A stretch of DNA of 64,000 nt, from contig JAQNBH010000002.1 of the NCBI GenBank assembly GCA_028752905.1, forward strand, positions 23,261,059 through 23,325,058, in the 5' to 3' direction. The translations under genes and the position numbers were made by a program. Positions 38,536 through 52,365 of the stretch are shown here, piece by piece. Position 1 is the first letter of the stretch, and each line of letters starts with the position of its first letter. The notes beneath the pieces are model-generated. The model saw only the letters and a list, made by a program, of their open reading frames with translations. It was not told where the DNA came from and did not search any database. The DNA is from Cladorhizidae sp. MBARI D1340-BT2 (taxonomy: Eukaryota > Porifera > Demospongiae > Poecilosclerida > Cladorhizidae).

Positions 38536-41500
38536 ATGAGCTTCACGGCAAAAAAACAAGATTTTCGGGGGGGAAATGAGAAACATATAGACCAAATTAG
38601 GGCAAATATCAAGATAGAGAACACATAATGAAACCTATCATTCGAATCATATCAAGTCCATTACAGTAAAGTGTGCAGAATATTATGGATGTTTGATATC
38701 AACAGAGAGCACAGAGAGAGACCTATCTTAATAGCTATATATCAAGTTTATTCAGTGAAGTGTGGAGAATCTATTTAGCATCAAGAGAGAGCAGAGAGAA
38801 ACCTATCTTGTGATTCTATCAAGTCCATTACTGTGAAGTATGCGGAATATACGGATGTTTGGTATCAAGAGAGAGAACAGAGAGAGGCCTACCTTTAGAG
38901 CTATATATCAAGTCTATTCAGTGAAGTGTGGAGAATCTATGAAGCTAACATGTTTAGCTCAAGATAGAGAACACTGAGAGATACCTATCTTGCAAGTCCA
39001 TTACAGTGAAGTGTGCAGAATATATGGATGTTTGGTATCAAGAGAGAGCACTTGGAGAGTCCTATCTTAATAGCTGTATAACAAGTCTATTCAGTGAAGT
39101 GTGGATAATCTACGAAGCTAACATGTTTAGCATCAAGTAAGAGTACAATTCATAACTGCCCTAATTAACAAGACCAAAGTCCCAGATTTTGTCAACTGAT
39201 AGAGAAGGCCCTTATCTGCAACATGTGAACAGATTATCAATAAATGTAGTGGTTTTTCACTGGCAGGCCACCGCTTTGGCAACTGGAAAACGCCAGGAAA
39301 AATCACAAACCTTACCACTTCAAATCACCATAACTTGCTAATACTTAGAGTACTCAAAATTTTGGCACGTACAAAAGACAGATAATTAGAAGAGCTATCC
39401 GGTGATATAAAAATTATCTTTTTTGGGTAAAGTGTAGAAAAGTTATGAGCTTCACGGCAAAAAAACAAGATTTTCGGGGGGGAAATGAGAAACATATAGA
39501 CCAAATTAGGGCAAATATCAAGATAGAGAACACATAATGAAACCTATCATTCGAATCATATCAAGTCCATTACAGTAAAGTGTGCAGAATATTATGGATG
39601 TTTGATATCAACAGAGAGCACAGAGAGAGACCTATCTTAATAGCTATATATCAAGTTTATTCAGTGAAGTGTGGAGAATCTATTTAGCATCAAGAGAGAG
39701 CAGAGAGAAACCTATCTTGTGATTCTATCAAGTCCATTACTGTGAAGTATGCGGAATATACGGATGTTTGGTATCAAGAGAGAGAACAGAGAGAGGCCTA
39801 CCTTTAGAGCTATATATCAAGTCTATTCAGTGAAGTGTGGAGAATCTATGAAGCTAACATGTTTAGCTCAAGATAGAGAACACTGAGAGATACCTATCTT
39901 GCAAGTCCATTACAGTTAAGTGTGCAGAATATATGGATGTTTGGTATCAAGAGAGAGCACTTGGAGAGTCCTATCTTAATAGCTGTATAACAAGTCTATT
40001 CAGTGAAGTGTGGATAATCTACGAAGCTAACATGTTTAGCATCAAGTAAGAGTACAATTCATAACTGCCCTAATTAACAAGACCAAAGTCCCAGATTTTG
40101 TCAACTGATAGAGAAGGCCCTTATCTGCAACATGTGAACAGATTATCAATAAATGTAGTGGTTTTTCACTGGCAGGCCACCGCTTTGGCAACTGGAAAAC
40201 GCCAGGAAAAATCACAAACCTTACCACTTCAAATCACCATAACTTGCTAATACTTAGAGTACTCAAAATTTTGGCACGTACAAAAGACAGATAATTAGAA
40301 GAGCTATTCGGTGATATAAAAATTATCTTTTTTGGGTAAAGTGTAGAAAAGTTATGAGCTTCACGGCAAAAAAACAAGATTTTCGGGGGGAAAATGAGAA
40401 ACATATAGACCAAATTAGGGCAAATATCAAGATAGAGAACACATAATGAAACCTATCATTCGAATCATATCAAGTCCATTACAGTAAAGTGTGCAGAATA
40501 TTATGGATGTTTGATATCAACAGAGAGCACAGAGAGAGACCTATCTTAATAGCTATATATCAAGTTTATTCAGTGAAGTGTGGAGAATCTATTTAGCATC
40601 AAGAGAGAGCAGAGAGAAACCTATCTTGTGATTCTATCAAGTCCATTACTGTGAAGTATGCGGAATATACGGATGTTTGGTATCAAGAGAGAGAACAGAG
40701 AGAGGCCTACCTTTAGAGCTATATATCAAGTCTATTCAGTGAAGTGTGGAGAATCTATGAAGCTAACATGTTTAGCTCAAGATAGAGAACACTGAGAGAT
40801 ACCTATCTTGCAAGTCCATTACAGTTAAGTGTGCAGAATATATGGATGTTTGGTATCAAGAGAGAGCACTTGGAGAGTCCTATCTTAATAGCTGTATAAC
40901 AAGTCTATTCAGTGAAGTGTGGATAATCTACGAAGCTAACATGTTTAGCATCAAGTAAGAGTACAATTCATAACTGCCCTAATTAACAAGACCAAAGTCC
41001 CAGATTTTGTCAACTGATAGAGAAGGCCCTTATCTGCAACATGTGAACAGATTATCAATAAATGTAGTGGTTTTTCACTGGCAGGCCACCGCTTTGGCAA
41101 CTGGAAAACGCCAGGAAAAATCACAAACCTTACCACTTCAAATCACCATAACTTGCTAATACTTAGAGTACTCAAAATTTTGGCACGTACAAAAGACAGA
41201 TAATTAGAAGAGCTATTCGGTGATATAAAAATTATCTTTTTTGAGTAAAGTGTAGAAAAGTTATGAGCTTCACGGCAAAAAAACAAGATTTTCGGGGGGA
41301 AAATGAGAAACATATAGACCAAATTAGGGCAAATATCAAGATAGAGAACACATAATGAAACCTATCATTCGAATCATATCAAGTCCATTACAGTAAAGTG
41401 TGCAGAATATTATGGATGTTTGATATCAACAGAGAGCACAGAGAGAGACCTATCTTAATAGCTATATATCAAGTTTATTCAGTGAAGTGTGGAGAATCTA

Positions 41501-44500
41501 TTTAGCATCAAGAGAGAGCAGAGAGAAACCTATCTTGTGATTCTATCAAGTCCATTACTGTGAAGTATGTGGAATATACGGATGTTTGGTATCAAGAGAG
41601 AGAACAGAGAGAGGCCTACCTTTAGAGCTATATATCAAGTCTATTCAGTGAAGTGTGGAGAATCTATGAAGCTAACATGTTTAGCTCAAGATAGAGAACA
41701 CTGAGAGATACCTATCTTGCAAGTCCATTACAGTGAAGTGTGCAGAATATATGGATGTTTGGTATCAAGAGAGAGCACTTGGAGAGTCCTATCTTAATAG
41801 CTGTATAACAAGTCTATTCAGTGAAGTGTGGATAATCTACGAAGCTAACATGTTTAGCATCAAGTAAGAGTACAATTCATAACTGCCCTAATTAACAAGA
41901 CCAAAGTCCCAGATTTTGTCAACTGATAGAGAAGGCCCTTATCTGCAACATGTGAACAGATTATCAATAAATGTAGTGGTTTTTCACTGGCAGGCCACCG
42001 CTTTGGCAACTGGAAAACGCCAGGAAAAATCCCAAACCTTACCACTTCAAATCACCATAACTTGCTAATACTTAGAGTACTCAAAATGTTGGCACGTACA
42101 AAAGACAGATAATTAGAAGAGCTATCCAGTGATATAAAAATTATCTTTTTTGGGTAAAGTGTAGAAAAGTTATGAGCTTCACGGCAAAAAAACAAGATTT
42201 TCGGGGGGGAAATGAGAAACATATAGACCAAATTAGGGCAAATATCAAGATAGAGAACACATAATGAAACCTATCATTCGAATCATATCAAGTCCATTAC
42301 AGTAAAGTGTGCAGAATATTATGGATGTTTGATATCAACAGAGAGCACAGAGAGAGACCTATCTTAATAGCTATATATCAAGTTTATTCAGTGAAGTGTG
42401 GAGAATCTATTTAGCATCAAGAGAGAGCAGAGAGAAACCTATCTTGTGATTCTATCAAGTCCATTACTGTGAAGTATGCGGAATATACGGATGTTTGGTA
42501 TCAAGAGAGAGAACAGAGAGAGGCCTACCTTTAGAGCTATATATCAAGTCTATTCAGTGAAGTGTGGAGAATCTATGAAGCTAACATGTTTAGCTCAAGA
42601 TAGAGAACACTGAGAGATACCTATCTTGCAAGTCCATTACAGTGAAGTGTGCAGAATATATGGATGTTTGGTATCAAGAGAGAGCACTTGGAGAGTCCTA
42701 TCTTAATAGCTGTATAACAAGTCTATTCAGTGAAGTGTGGATAATCTACGAAGCTAACATGTTTAGCATCAAGTAAGAGTACAATTCATAACTGCCCTAA
42801 TTAACAAGACCAAAGTCCCAGATTTTGTCAACTGATAGAGAAGGCCCTTATCTGCAACATGTGAACAGATTATCAATAAATGTAGTGGTTTTTCACTGGC
42901 AGGCCACCGCTTTGGCAACTGGAAAACGCCAGGAAAAATCACAAACCTTACCACTTCAAATCACCATAACTTGCTAATACTTAGAGTACTCAAAATTTTG
43001 GCACGTACAAAAGACAGATAATTAGAAGAGCTATCCGGTGATATAAAAATTATCTTTTTTGGGTAAAGTGTAGAAAAGTTATGAGCTTCACGGCAAAAAA
43101 ACAAGATTTTCGGGGGGGAAATGAGAAACATATAGACCAAATTAGGGCAAATATCAAGATAGAGAACACATAATGAAACCTATCATTCGAATCATATCAA
43201 GTCCATTACAGTAAAGTGTGCAGAATATTATGGATGTTTGATATCAACAGAGAGCACAGAGAGAGACCTATCTTAATAGCTATATATCAAGTTTATTCAG
43301 TGAAGTGTGGAGAATCTATTTAGCATCAAGAGAGAGCAGAGAGAAACCTATCTTGTGATTCTATCAAGTCCATTACTGTGAAGTATGCGGAATATACGGA
43401 TGTTTGGTATCAAGAGAGAGAACAGAGAGAGGCCTACCTTTAGAGCTATATATCAAGTCTATTCAGTGAAGTGTGGAGAATCTATGAAGCTAACATATTT
43501 AGCTCAAGATAGAGAACACTGAGAGATACCTATCTTGCAAGTCCATTACAGTGAAGTGTGCAGAATATATGGATGTTTGGTATCAAGAGAGAGCACTTGG
43601 AGAGTCCTATCTTAATAGCTGTATAACAAGTCTATTCAGTGAAGTGTGGATAATCTACGAAGCTAACATGTTTAGCATCAAGTAAGAGTACAATTCATAA
43701 CTGCCCTAATTAACAAGACCAAAGTCCCAGATTTTGTCAACTGATAGAGAAGGCCCTTATCTGCAACATGTGAACAGATTATCAATAAATGTAGTGGTTT
43801 TTCACTGGCAGGCCACCGCTTTGGCAACTGGAAAACGCCAGGAAAAATCACAAACCTTACCACTTCAAATCACCATAACTTGCTAATACTTAGAGTACTC
43901 AAAATTTTGGCACGTACAAAAGACAGATAATTAGAAGAGCTATCCGGTGATATAAAAATTATCTTTTTTGGGTAAAGTGTAGAAAAGTTATGAGCTTCAC
44001 GGCAAAAAAACAAGATTTTCGGGGGGAAAATGAGAAACATATAGACCAAATTAGGGCAAATATCAAGATAGAGAACACATAATGAAACCTATCATTCGAA
44101 TCATATCAAGTCCATTACAGTAAAGTGTGCAGAATATTATGGATGTTTGATATCAACAGAGAGCACAGAGAGAGACCTATCTTAATAGCTATATATCAAG
44201 TTTATTCAGTGAAGTGTGGAGAATCTATTTAGCATCAAGAGAGAGCAGAGAGAAACCTATCTTGTGATTCTATCAAGTCCATTACTGTGAAGTATGCGGA
44301 ATATACGGATGTTTGGTATCAAGAGAGAGAACAGAGAGAGGCCTACCTTTAGAGCTATATATCAAGTCTATTCAGTGAAGTGTGGAGAATCTATGAAGCT
44401 AACATGTTTAGCTCAAGATAGAGAACACTGAGAGATACCTATCTTGCAAGTCCATTACAGTTAAGTGTGCAGAATATATGGATGTTTGGTATCAAGAGAG

Positions 44501-44896
44501 AGCACTTGGAGAGTCCTATCTTAATAGCTGTATAACAAGTCTATTCAGTGAAGTGTGGATAATCTACGAAGCTAACATGTTTAGCATCAAGTAAGAGTAC
44601 AATTCATAACTGCCCTAATTAACAAGACCAAAGTCCCAGATTTTGTCAACTGATAGAGAAGGCCCTTATCTGCAACATGTGAACAGATTATCAATAAATG
44701 TAGTGGTTTTTCACTGGCAGGCCACCGCTTTGGCAACTGGAAAACGCCAGGAAAAATCACAAACCTTACCACTTCAAATCACCATAACTTGCTAATACTT
44801 AGAGTACTCAAAATTTTGGCACGTACAAAAGACAGATAATTAGAGGGCTATTCGGTGATATAAAAATTATCTTTTTTGGGTAAAGTGTAGAAAGTT
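38536..44896. repeat. Block 10: seven consecutive L units
   Basis: Units start at 38536, 39445, 40354, 41263, 42172, 43081 and 43990 (the last is 907 bp). This is the longest S-free stretch, 6361 bp. A3 bases run g, t, t, g, g, g, t. L 41263 has tatgtgg and the atcccaaacc/atgttgg tail usually seen in S. L 43081 has a private a at 43497 (aacatattt). L 40354 ends ttttttgagt instead of ttttttgggt. Confidence 0.93.
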
Positions 44897-47820
44897 ATGA
44901 GCTTCACGGCAAAAAAACAAGATTTTCGGGGGGAAAATGAGAAACATATAGACCAAATTAGGGCAAATATCAAGAACATGTTTAGCATCAAGTAAGAGTA
45001 CAATTCATAACTGCCCTAATTAACAAGACCAAAGTCCCAGATTTTGTCAACTGATAGAGAAGGCCCTTATCTGCAACATGTGAACAGATTATCAATAAAT
45101 GTAGTGGTTTTTCACTGGCAGGCCACCGCTTTGGCAACTGGAAAACGCCAGGAAAAATCACAAACCTTACCACTTCAAATCATCATAACTTCCTAATACT
45201 TAGAGTACTCAAAACTTTGGCACGTACAAAAGACAGATAATTAGAAGGGCTATCCGGTGATATAAAAATTATCTTTTTTGGGTAAAGTGTAGAAAAGTTA
45301 TGAGCTTCACGGCAAAAAAACAAGATTTTCGGGGGGGAAATGAGAAACATATAGACCAAATTAGGGCAAATATCAAGAACATGTTTAGCATCAAGTAAGA
45401 GTACAATTCATAACTGCCCTAATTAACAAGACCAAAGTCCCAGATTTTGTCAACTGATAGAGAAGGCCCTTATCTGCAACATGTGAACAGATTATCAATA
45501 AATGTAGTGGTTTTTCACTGGCAGGCCACCGCTTTGGCAACTGGAAAACGCCAGGAAAAATCACAAACCTTACCACTTCAAATCACCATAACTTCCTAAT
45601 ACTTAGAGTACTCAAAACTTTGGCACGTACAAAAGACAGATAATTAGAAGGGCTATTCGGTGATATAAAAATTATCTTTTTTGGGTAAAGTGTAGAAAAG
45701 TTATGAGCTTCACGGCAAAAAAACAAGATTTTCGGGGGGGAAATGAGAAACATATAGACCAAATTAGGGCAAATATCAAGAACATGTTTAGCATCAAGTA
45801 AGAGTACAATTCATAACTGCCCTAATTAACAAGACCAAAGTCCCAGATTTTGTCAACTGATAGAGAAGGCCCTTATCTGCAACATGTGAACAGATTATCA
45901 ATAAATGTAGTGGTTTTTCACTGGCAGGCCACCGCTTTGGCAACTGGAAAACGCCAGGAAAAATCACAAACCTTACCACTTCAAATCATCATAACTTCCT
46001 AATACTTAGAGTACTCAAAACTTTGGCACGTACAAAAGACAGATAATTAGAAGGGCTATCCGGTGATATAAAAATTATCTTTTTGGGGTAAAGTGTAGAA
46101 TAGTTATGAGCTTCACGGCAAAAAAACAAGATTTTCGGGGGGGAAATGAGAAACATATAGACCAAATTAGGGCAAATATCAAGAACATGTTTAGCATCAA
46201 GTAAGAGTACAATTCATAACTGCCCTAATTAACAAGACCAAAGTCCCAGATTTTGTCAACTGATAGAGAAGGCCCTTATCTGCAACATGTGAACAGATTA
46301 TCAATAAATGTAGTGGTTTTTCACTGGCAGGCCACCGCTTTGGCAACTGGAAAACGCCAGGAAAAATCCCAAACCTTACCACTTTAAATCACCATAACTT
46401 GCTAATACTTAGAGTACTCAAAATTTTGGCACGTACAAAAGACAGATAATTAGAAGAGCTATCCGGTGATATAAAAATTATCTTTTTTGGGTAAAGTGTA
46501 GAAAAGTTATGAGCTTCACGGCAAAAAAACAAGATTTTCGGGGGGAAAATGAGAAACATATAGACCAAATTAGGGCAAATATCAAGATAGAGAACACATA
46601 ATGAAACCTATCATTCGAATCATATCAAGTCCATTACAGTAAAGTATGCAGAATATTATGGATGTTTGATATCAACAGAGAGCACAGAGAGAGACCTATC
46701 TTAATAGCTATATATCAAGTTTATTCAGTGAAGTGTGGAGAATCTATTTAGCATCAAGAGAGAGCAGAGAGAAACCTATCTTGTGATTCTATCAAGTCCA
46801 TTACTGTGAAGTATGTGGAATATACAGATGTTTGGTATAAAGAGAGAGAACAGAGAGAGGCCTACCTTTAGAGCTATATATCAAGTCTATTCAGTGAAGT
46901 GTGGAGAATCTATGAAGCTAACATGTTTAGCTCAAGATAGAGAACACTGAGAGATACCTATCTTGCAAGTCCATTACAGTGAAGTGTGCAGAATATATGG
47001 ATGTTTGATATCAAGAGAGAGCACTTGGAGAGTCCTATCTTAATAGCTGTATAACAAGTCTATTCAGTGAAGTGTGGATAATCTACGAAGCTAACATGTT
47101 TAGCATCAAGTAAGAGTACAATTCATAACTGCCCTAATTAACAAGACCTAAGTCCCAGATTTTGTCAACTGATAGAGAAGGCCCTTATCTGCAACATGTG
47201 AACAGATTATCAATAAATGTAGTGGTTTTTCACTGGCAGGCCACCGCTTTGGCAACTGGAAAACGCCAGGAAAAATCCCAAACCTTACCACTTCAAATCA
47301 CCATAACTTGCTAATACTTAGAGTACTCAAAATTTTGGCACGTACAAAAGACAGATAATTAGAAGGGCTATTCGGTGATATAAAAATTATCTTTTTTGGG
47401 TAAAGTGTAGAAATGTTATGAGCTTCACGGCAAAAAAACAAGATTTTCGGGGGGAAAATGAGAAACATATAGACCAAATTAGGGCAAATATCAAGAACAT
47501 GTTTAGCATCAAGTAAGAGTACAATTCATAACTGCCCTAATTAACAAGACCAAAGTCCCAGATTTTGTCAACTGATAGAGAAGGCCCTTATCTGCAACAT
47601 GTGAACAGATTATCAATAAATGTAGTGGTTTTTCACTGGCAGGCCACCGCTTTGGCAACTGGAAAACGCCAGGAAAAATCACAAACCTTACCACTTCAAA
47701 TCACCATAACTTGCTAATACTTAGAGTACTCAAAATTTTGGCACGTACAAAAGACAGATAATTAGAAGGGCTATCCAGTGATATAAAAATTATCTTTTTG
47801 GGGTAAAGTGTAGAAAAGTT
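44897..47820. repeat. Block 11: SSSS L S
   Basis: Units: S 44897, 45300, 45703, 46106, L 46509-47417, S 47418-47820. S 45300 is a mosaic (caccataac joined to ttcctaat and actttggcac). L 46509 has many private changes: aaagtatgc, tatgtgg, tatacagatg, ggtataaag, gtttgatatcaag, gacctaag and gaaatgttatg. It is shared only with L 53978. S 47418 combines ctatccagtg with tttttgggg. Confidence 0.92.
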
Positions 47821-50800
47821 ATGAGCTTCACGGCAAAAAAACAAGATTTTCGGGGGGAAAATGAGAAACATATAGACCAAATTAGGGCAAATATCAAGAT
47901 AGAGAACACATAATGAAACCTATCATTCGAATCATATCAAGTCCATTACAGTAAAGTGTGCAGAATATTATGGATGTTTGATATCAACAGAGAGCACAGA
48001 GAGAGACCTATCTTAATAGCTATATATCAAGTTTATTCAGTGAAGTGTGGAGAATCTATTTAGCATCAAGAGAGAGCAGAGAGAAACCTATCTTGTGATT
48101 CTATCAAGTCCATTACTGTGAAGTATGCGGAATATACGGATGTTTGGTATCAAGAGAGAGAACAGAGAGAGGCCTACCTTTAGAGCTATATATCAAGTCT
48201 ATTCAGTGAAGTGTGGAGAATCTATGAAGCTAACATGTTTAGCTCAAGATAGAGAACACTGAGAGATACCTATCTTGCAAGTCCATTACAGTGAAGTGTG
48301 CAGAATATATGGATGTTTGGTATCAAGAGAGAGCACTTGGAGAGTCCTATCTTAATAGCTGTATAACAAGTCTATTCAGTGAAGTGTGGATAATCTACGA
48401 AGCTAACATGTTTAGCATCAAGTAAGAGTACAATTCATAACTGCCCTAATTAACAAGACCAAAGTCCCAGATTTTGTCAACTGATAGAGAAGGCCCTTAT
48501 CTGCAACATGTGAACAGATTATCAATAAATGTAGTGGTTTTTCACTGGCAGGCCACCGCTTTGGCAACTGGAAAACGCCAGGAAAAATCACAAACCTTAC
48601 CACTTCAAATCACCATAACTTGCTAATACTTAGAGTACTCAAAATTTTGGCACGTACAAAAGACAGATAATTAGAAGAGCTATTCGGTGATATAAAAATT
48701 ATCTTTTTTGAGTAAAGTGTAGAAAAGTTATGAGCTTCACGGCAAAAAAACAAGATTTTCGGGGGGGAAATGAGAAACATATAGACCAAATTAGGGCAAA
48801 TATCAAGATAGAGAACACATAATGAAACCTATCATTCGAATCATATCAAGTCCATTACAGTAAAGTATGCAGAATATTATGGATGTTTGATATCAACAGA
48901 GAGCACAGAGAGAGACCTATCTTAATAGCTATATATCAAGTTTATTCAGTGAAGTGTGGAGAATCTATTTAGCATCAAGAGAGAGCAGAGAGAAACCTAT
49001 CTTGTGATTCTATCAAGTCCATTACTGTGAAGTATGTGGAATATACGGATGTTTGGTATCAAGAGAGAGAACAGAGAGAGGCCTACCTTTAGAGCTATAT
49101 ATCAAGTCTATTCAGTGAAGTGTGGAGAATCTATGAAGCTAACATGTTTAGCTCAAGATAGAGAACACTGAGAGATACCTATCTTGCAAGTCCATTACAG
49201 TGAAGTGTGCAGAATATATGGATGTTTGGTATCAAGAGAGAGCACTTGGAGAGTCCTATCTTAATAGCTGTATAACAAGTCTATTCAGTGAAGTGTGGAT
49301 AATCTACGAAGCTAACATGTTTAGCATCAAGTAAGAGTACAATTCATAACTGCCCTAATTAACAAGACCAAAGTCCCAGATTTTGTCAACTGATAGAGAA
49401 GGCCCTTATCTGCAACATGTGAACAGATTATCAATAAATGTAGTGGTTTTTCACTGGCAGGCCACCGCTTTGGCAACTGGAAAACGCCAGGAAAAATCCC
49501 AAACCTTACCACTTCAAATCACCATAACTTGCTAATACTTAGAGTACTCAAAATGTTGGCACGTACAAAAGACAGATAATTAGAAGAGCTATCCAGTGAT
49601 ATAAAAATTATCTTTTTTGGGTAAAGTGTAGAAAAGTTATGAGCTTCACGGCAAAAAAACAAGATTTTCGGGGGGAAAATGAGAAACATATAGACCAAAT
49701 TAGGGCAAATATCAAGATAGAGAACACATAATGAAACCTATCATTCGAATCATATCAAGTCCATTACAGTAAAGTGTGCAGAATATTATGGATGTTTGAT
49801 ATCAACAGAGAGCACAGAGAGAGACCTATCTTAATAGCTATATATCAAGTTTATTCAGTGAAGTGTGGAGAATCTATTTAGCATCAAGAGAGAGCAGAGA
49901 GAAACCTATCTTGTGATTCTATCAAGTCCATTACTGTGAAGTATGCGGAATATACGGATGTTTGGTATCAAGAGAGAGAACAGAGAGAGGCCTACCTTTA
50001 GAGCTATATATCAAGTCTATTCAGTGAAGTGTGGAGAATCTATGAAGCTAACATGTTTAGCTCAAGATAGAGAACACTGAGAGATACCTATCTTGCAAGT
50101 CCATTACAGTGAAGTGTGCAGAATATATGGATGTTTGGTATCAAGAGAGAGCACTTGGAGAGTCCTATCTTAATAGCTGTATAACAAGTCTATTCAGTGA
50201 AGTGTGGATAATCTACGAAGCTAACATGTTTAGCATCAAGTAAGAGTACAATTCATAACTGCCCTAATTAACAAGACCAAAGTCCCAGATTTTGTCAACT
50301 GATAGAGAAGGCCCTTATCTGCAACATGTGAACAGATTATCAATAAATGTAGTGGTTTTTCACTGGCAGGCCACCGCTTTGGCAACTGGAAAACGCCAGG
50401 AAAAATCACAAACCTTACCACTTCAAATCACCATAACTTGCTAATACTTAGAGTACTCAAAATTTTGGCACGTACAAAAGACAGATAATTAGAAGAGCTA
50501 TCCGGTGATATAAAAATTATCTTTTTTGGATAAAGTGTAGAAAAGTTATGAGCTTCACGGCAAAAAAACAAGATTTTCGGGGGGGAAATGAGAAACATAT
50601 AGACCAAATTAGGGCAAATATCAAGATAGAGAACACATAATGAAACCTATCATTCGAATCATATCAAGTCCATTACAGTAAAGTGTGCAGAATATTATGG
50701 ATGTTTGATATCAACAGAGAGCACAGAGAGAGACCTATCTTAATAGCTATATATCAAGTTTATTCAGTGAAGTGTGGAGAATCTATTTAGCATCAAGAGA

Positions 50801-52365
50801 GAGCAGAGAGAAACCTATCTTGTGATTCTATCAAGTCCATTACTGTGAAGTATGCGGAATATACGGATGTTTGGTATCAAGAGAGAGAACAGAGAGAGGC
50901 CTACCTTTAGAGCTATATATCAAGTCTATTCAGTGAAGTGTGGAGAATCTATGAAGCTAACATGTTTAGCTCAAGATAGAGAACACTGAGAGATACCTAT
51001 CTTGCAAGTCCATTACAGTGAAGTGTGCAGAATATATGGATGTTTGGTATCAAGAGAGAGCACTTGGAGAGTCCTATCTTAATAGCTGTATAACAAGTCT
51101 ATTCAGTGAAGTGTGGATAATCTACGAAGCTAACATGTTTAGCATCAAGTAAGAGTACAATTCATAACTGCCCTAATTAACAAGACCAAAGTCCCAGATT
51201 TTGTCAACTGATAGAGAAGGCCCTTATCTGCAACATGTGAACAGATTATCAATAAATGTAGTGGTTTTTCACTGGCAGGCCACCGCTTTGGCAACTGGAA
51301 AACGCCAGGAAAAATCACAAACCTTACCACTTCAAATCACCATAACTTGCTAATACTTAGAGTACTCAAAATTTTGGCACGTACAAAAGACAGATAATTA
51401 GAAGAGCTATCCGGTGATATAAAAATTATCTTTTTTGGGTAAAGTGTAGAAAAGTTATGAGCTTCACGGCAAAAAAACAAGATTTTCGGGGGGAAAATGA
51501 GAAACATATAGACCAAATTAGGGCAAATATCAAGATAGAGAACACATAATGAAACCTATCATTCGAATCATATCAAGTCCATTACAGTAAAGTGTGCAGA
51601 ATATTATGGATGTTTGATATCAACAGAGAGCACAGAGAGAGACCTATCTTAATAGCTATATATCAAGTTTATTCAGTGAAGTGTGGAGAATCTATTTAGC
51701 ATCAAGAGAGAGCAGAGAGAAACCTATCTTGTGATTCTATCAAGTCCATTACTGTGAAGTATGCGGAATATACGGATGTTTGGTATCAAGAGAGAGAACA
51801 GAGAGAGGCCTACCTTTAGAGCTATATATCAAGTCTATTCAGTGAAGTGTGGAGAATCTATGAAGCTAACATGTTTAGCTCAAGATAGAGAACACTGAGA
51901 GATACCTATCTTGCAAGTCCATTACAGTGAAGTGTGCAGAATATATGGATGTTTGGTATCAAGAGAGAGCACTTGGAGAGTCCTATCTTAATAGCTGTAT
52001 AACAAGTCTATTCAGTGAAGTGTGGATAATCTACGAAGCTAACATGTTTAGCATCAAGTAAGAGTACAATTCATAACTGCCCTAATTAACAAGACCAAAG
52101 TCCCAGATTTTGTCAACTGATAGAGAAGGCCCTTATCTGCAACATGTGAACAGATTATCAATAAATGTAGTGGTTTTTCACTGGCAGGCCACCGCTTTGG
52201 CAACTGGAAAACGCCAGGAAAAATCACAAACCTTACCACTTCAAATCACCATAACTTGCTAATACTTAGAGTACTCAAAATTTTGGCACGTACAAAAGAC
52301 AGATAATTAGAAGAGCTATCCGGTGATATAAAAATTATCTTTTTTGGGTAAAGTGTAGAAAAGTT
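47821..52365. repeat. Block 12: five consecutive L units
   Basis: Units start at 47821, 48730, 49639, 50548 and 51457. All carry g in A3. L 48730 has aaagtatgc near 48863 and tatgtgg near 49036, plus an atcccaaacc/atgttgg tail. L 47821 ends ttttttgagt and L 49639 ends ttttttggat, both variants of ttttttgggt. Confidence 0.93.
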
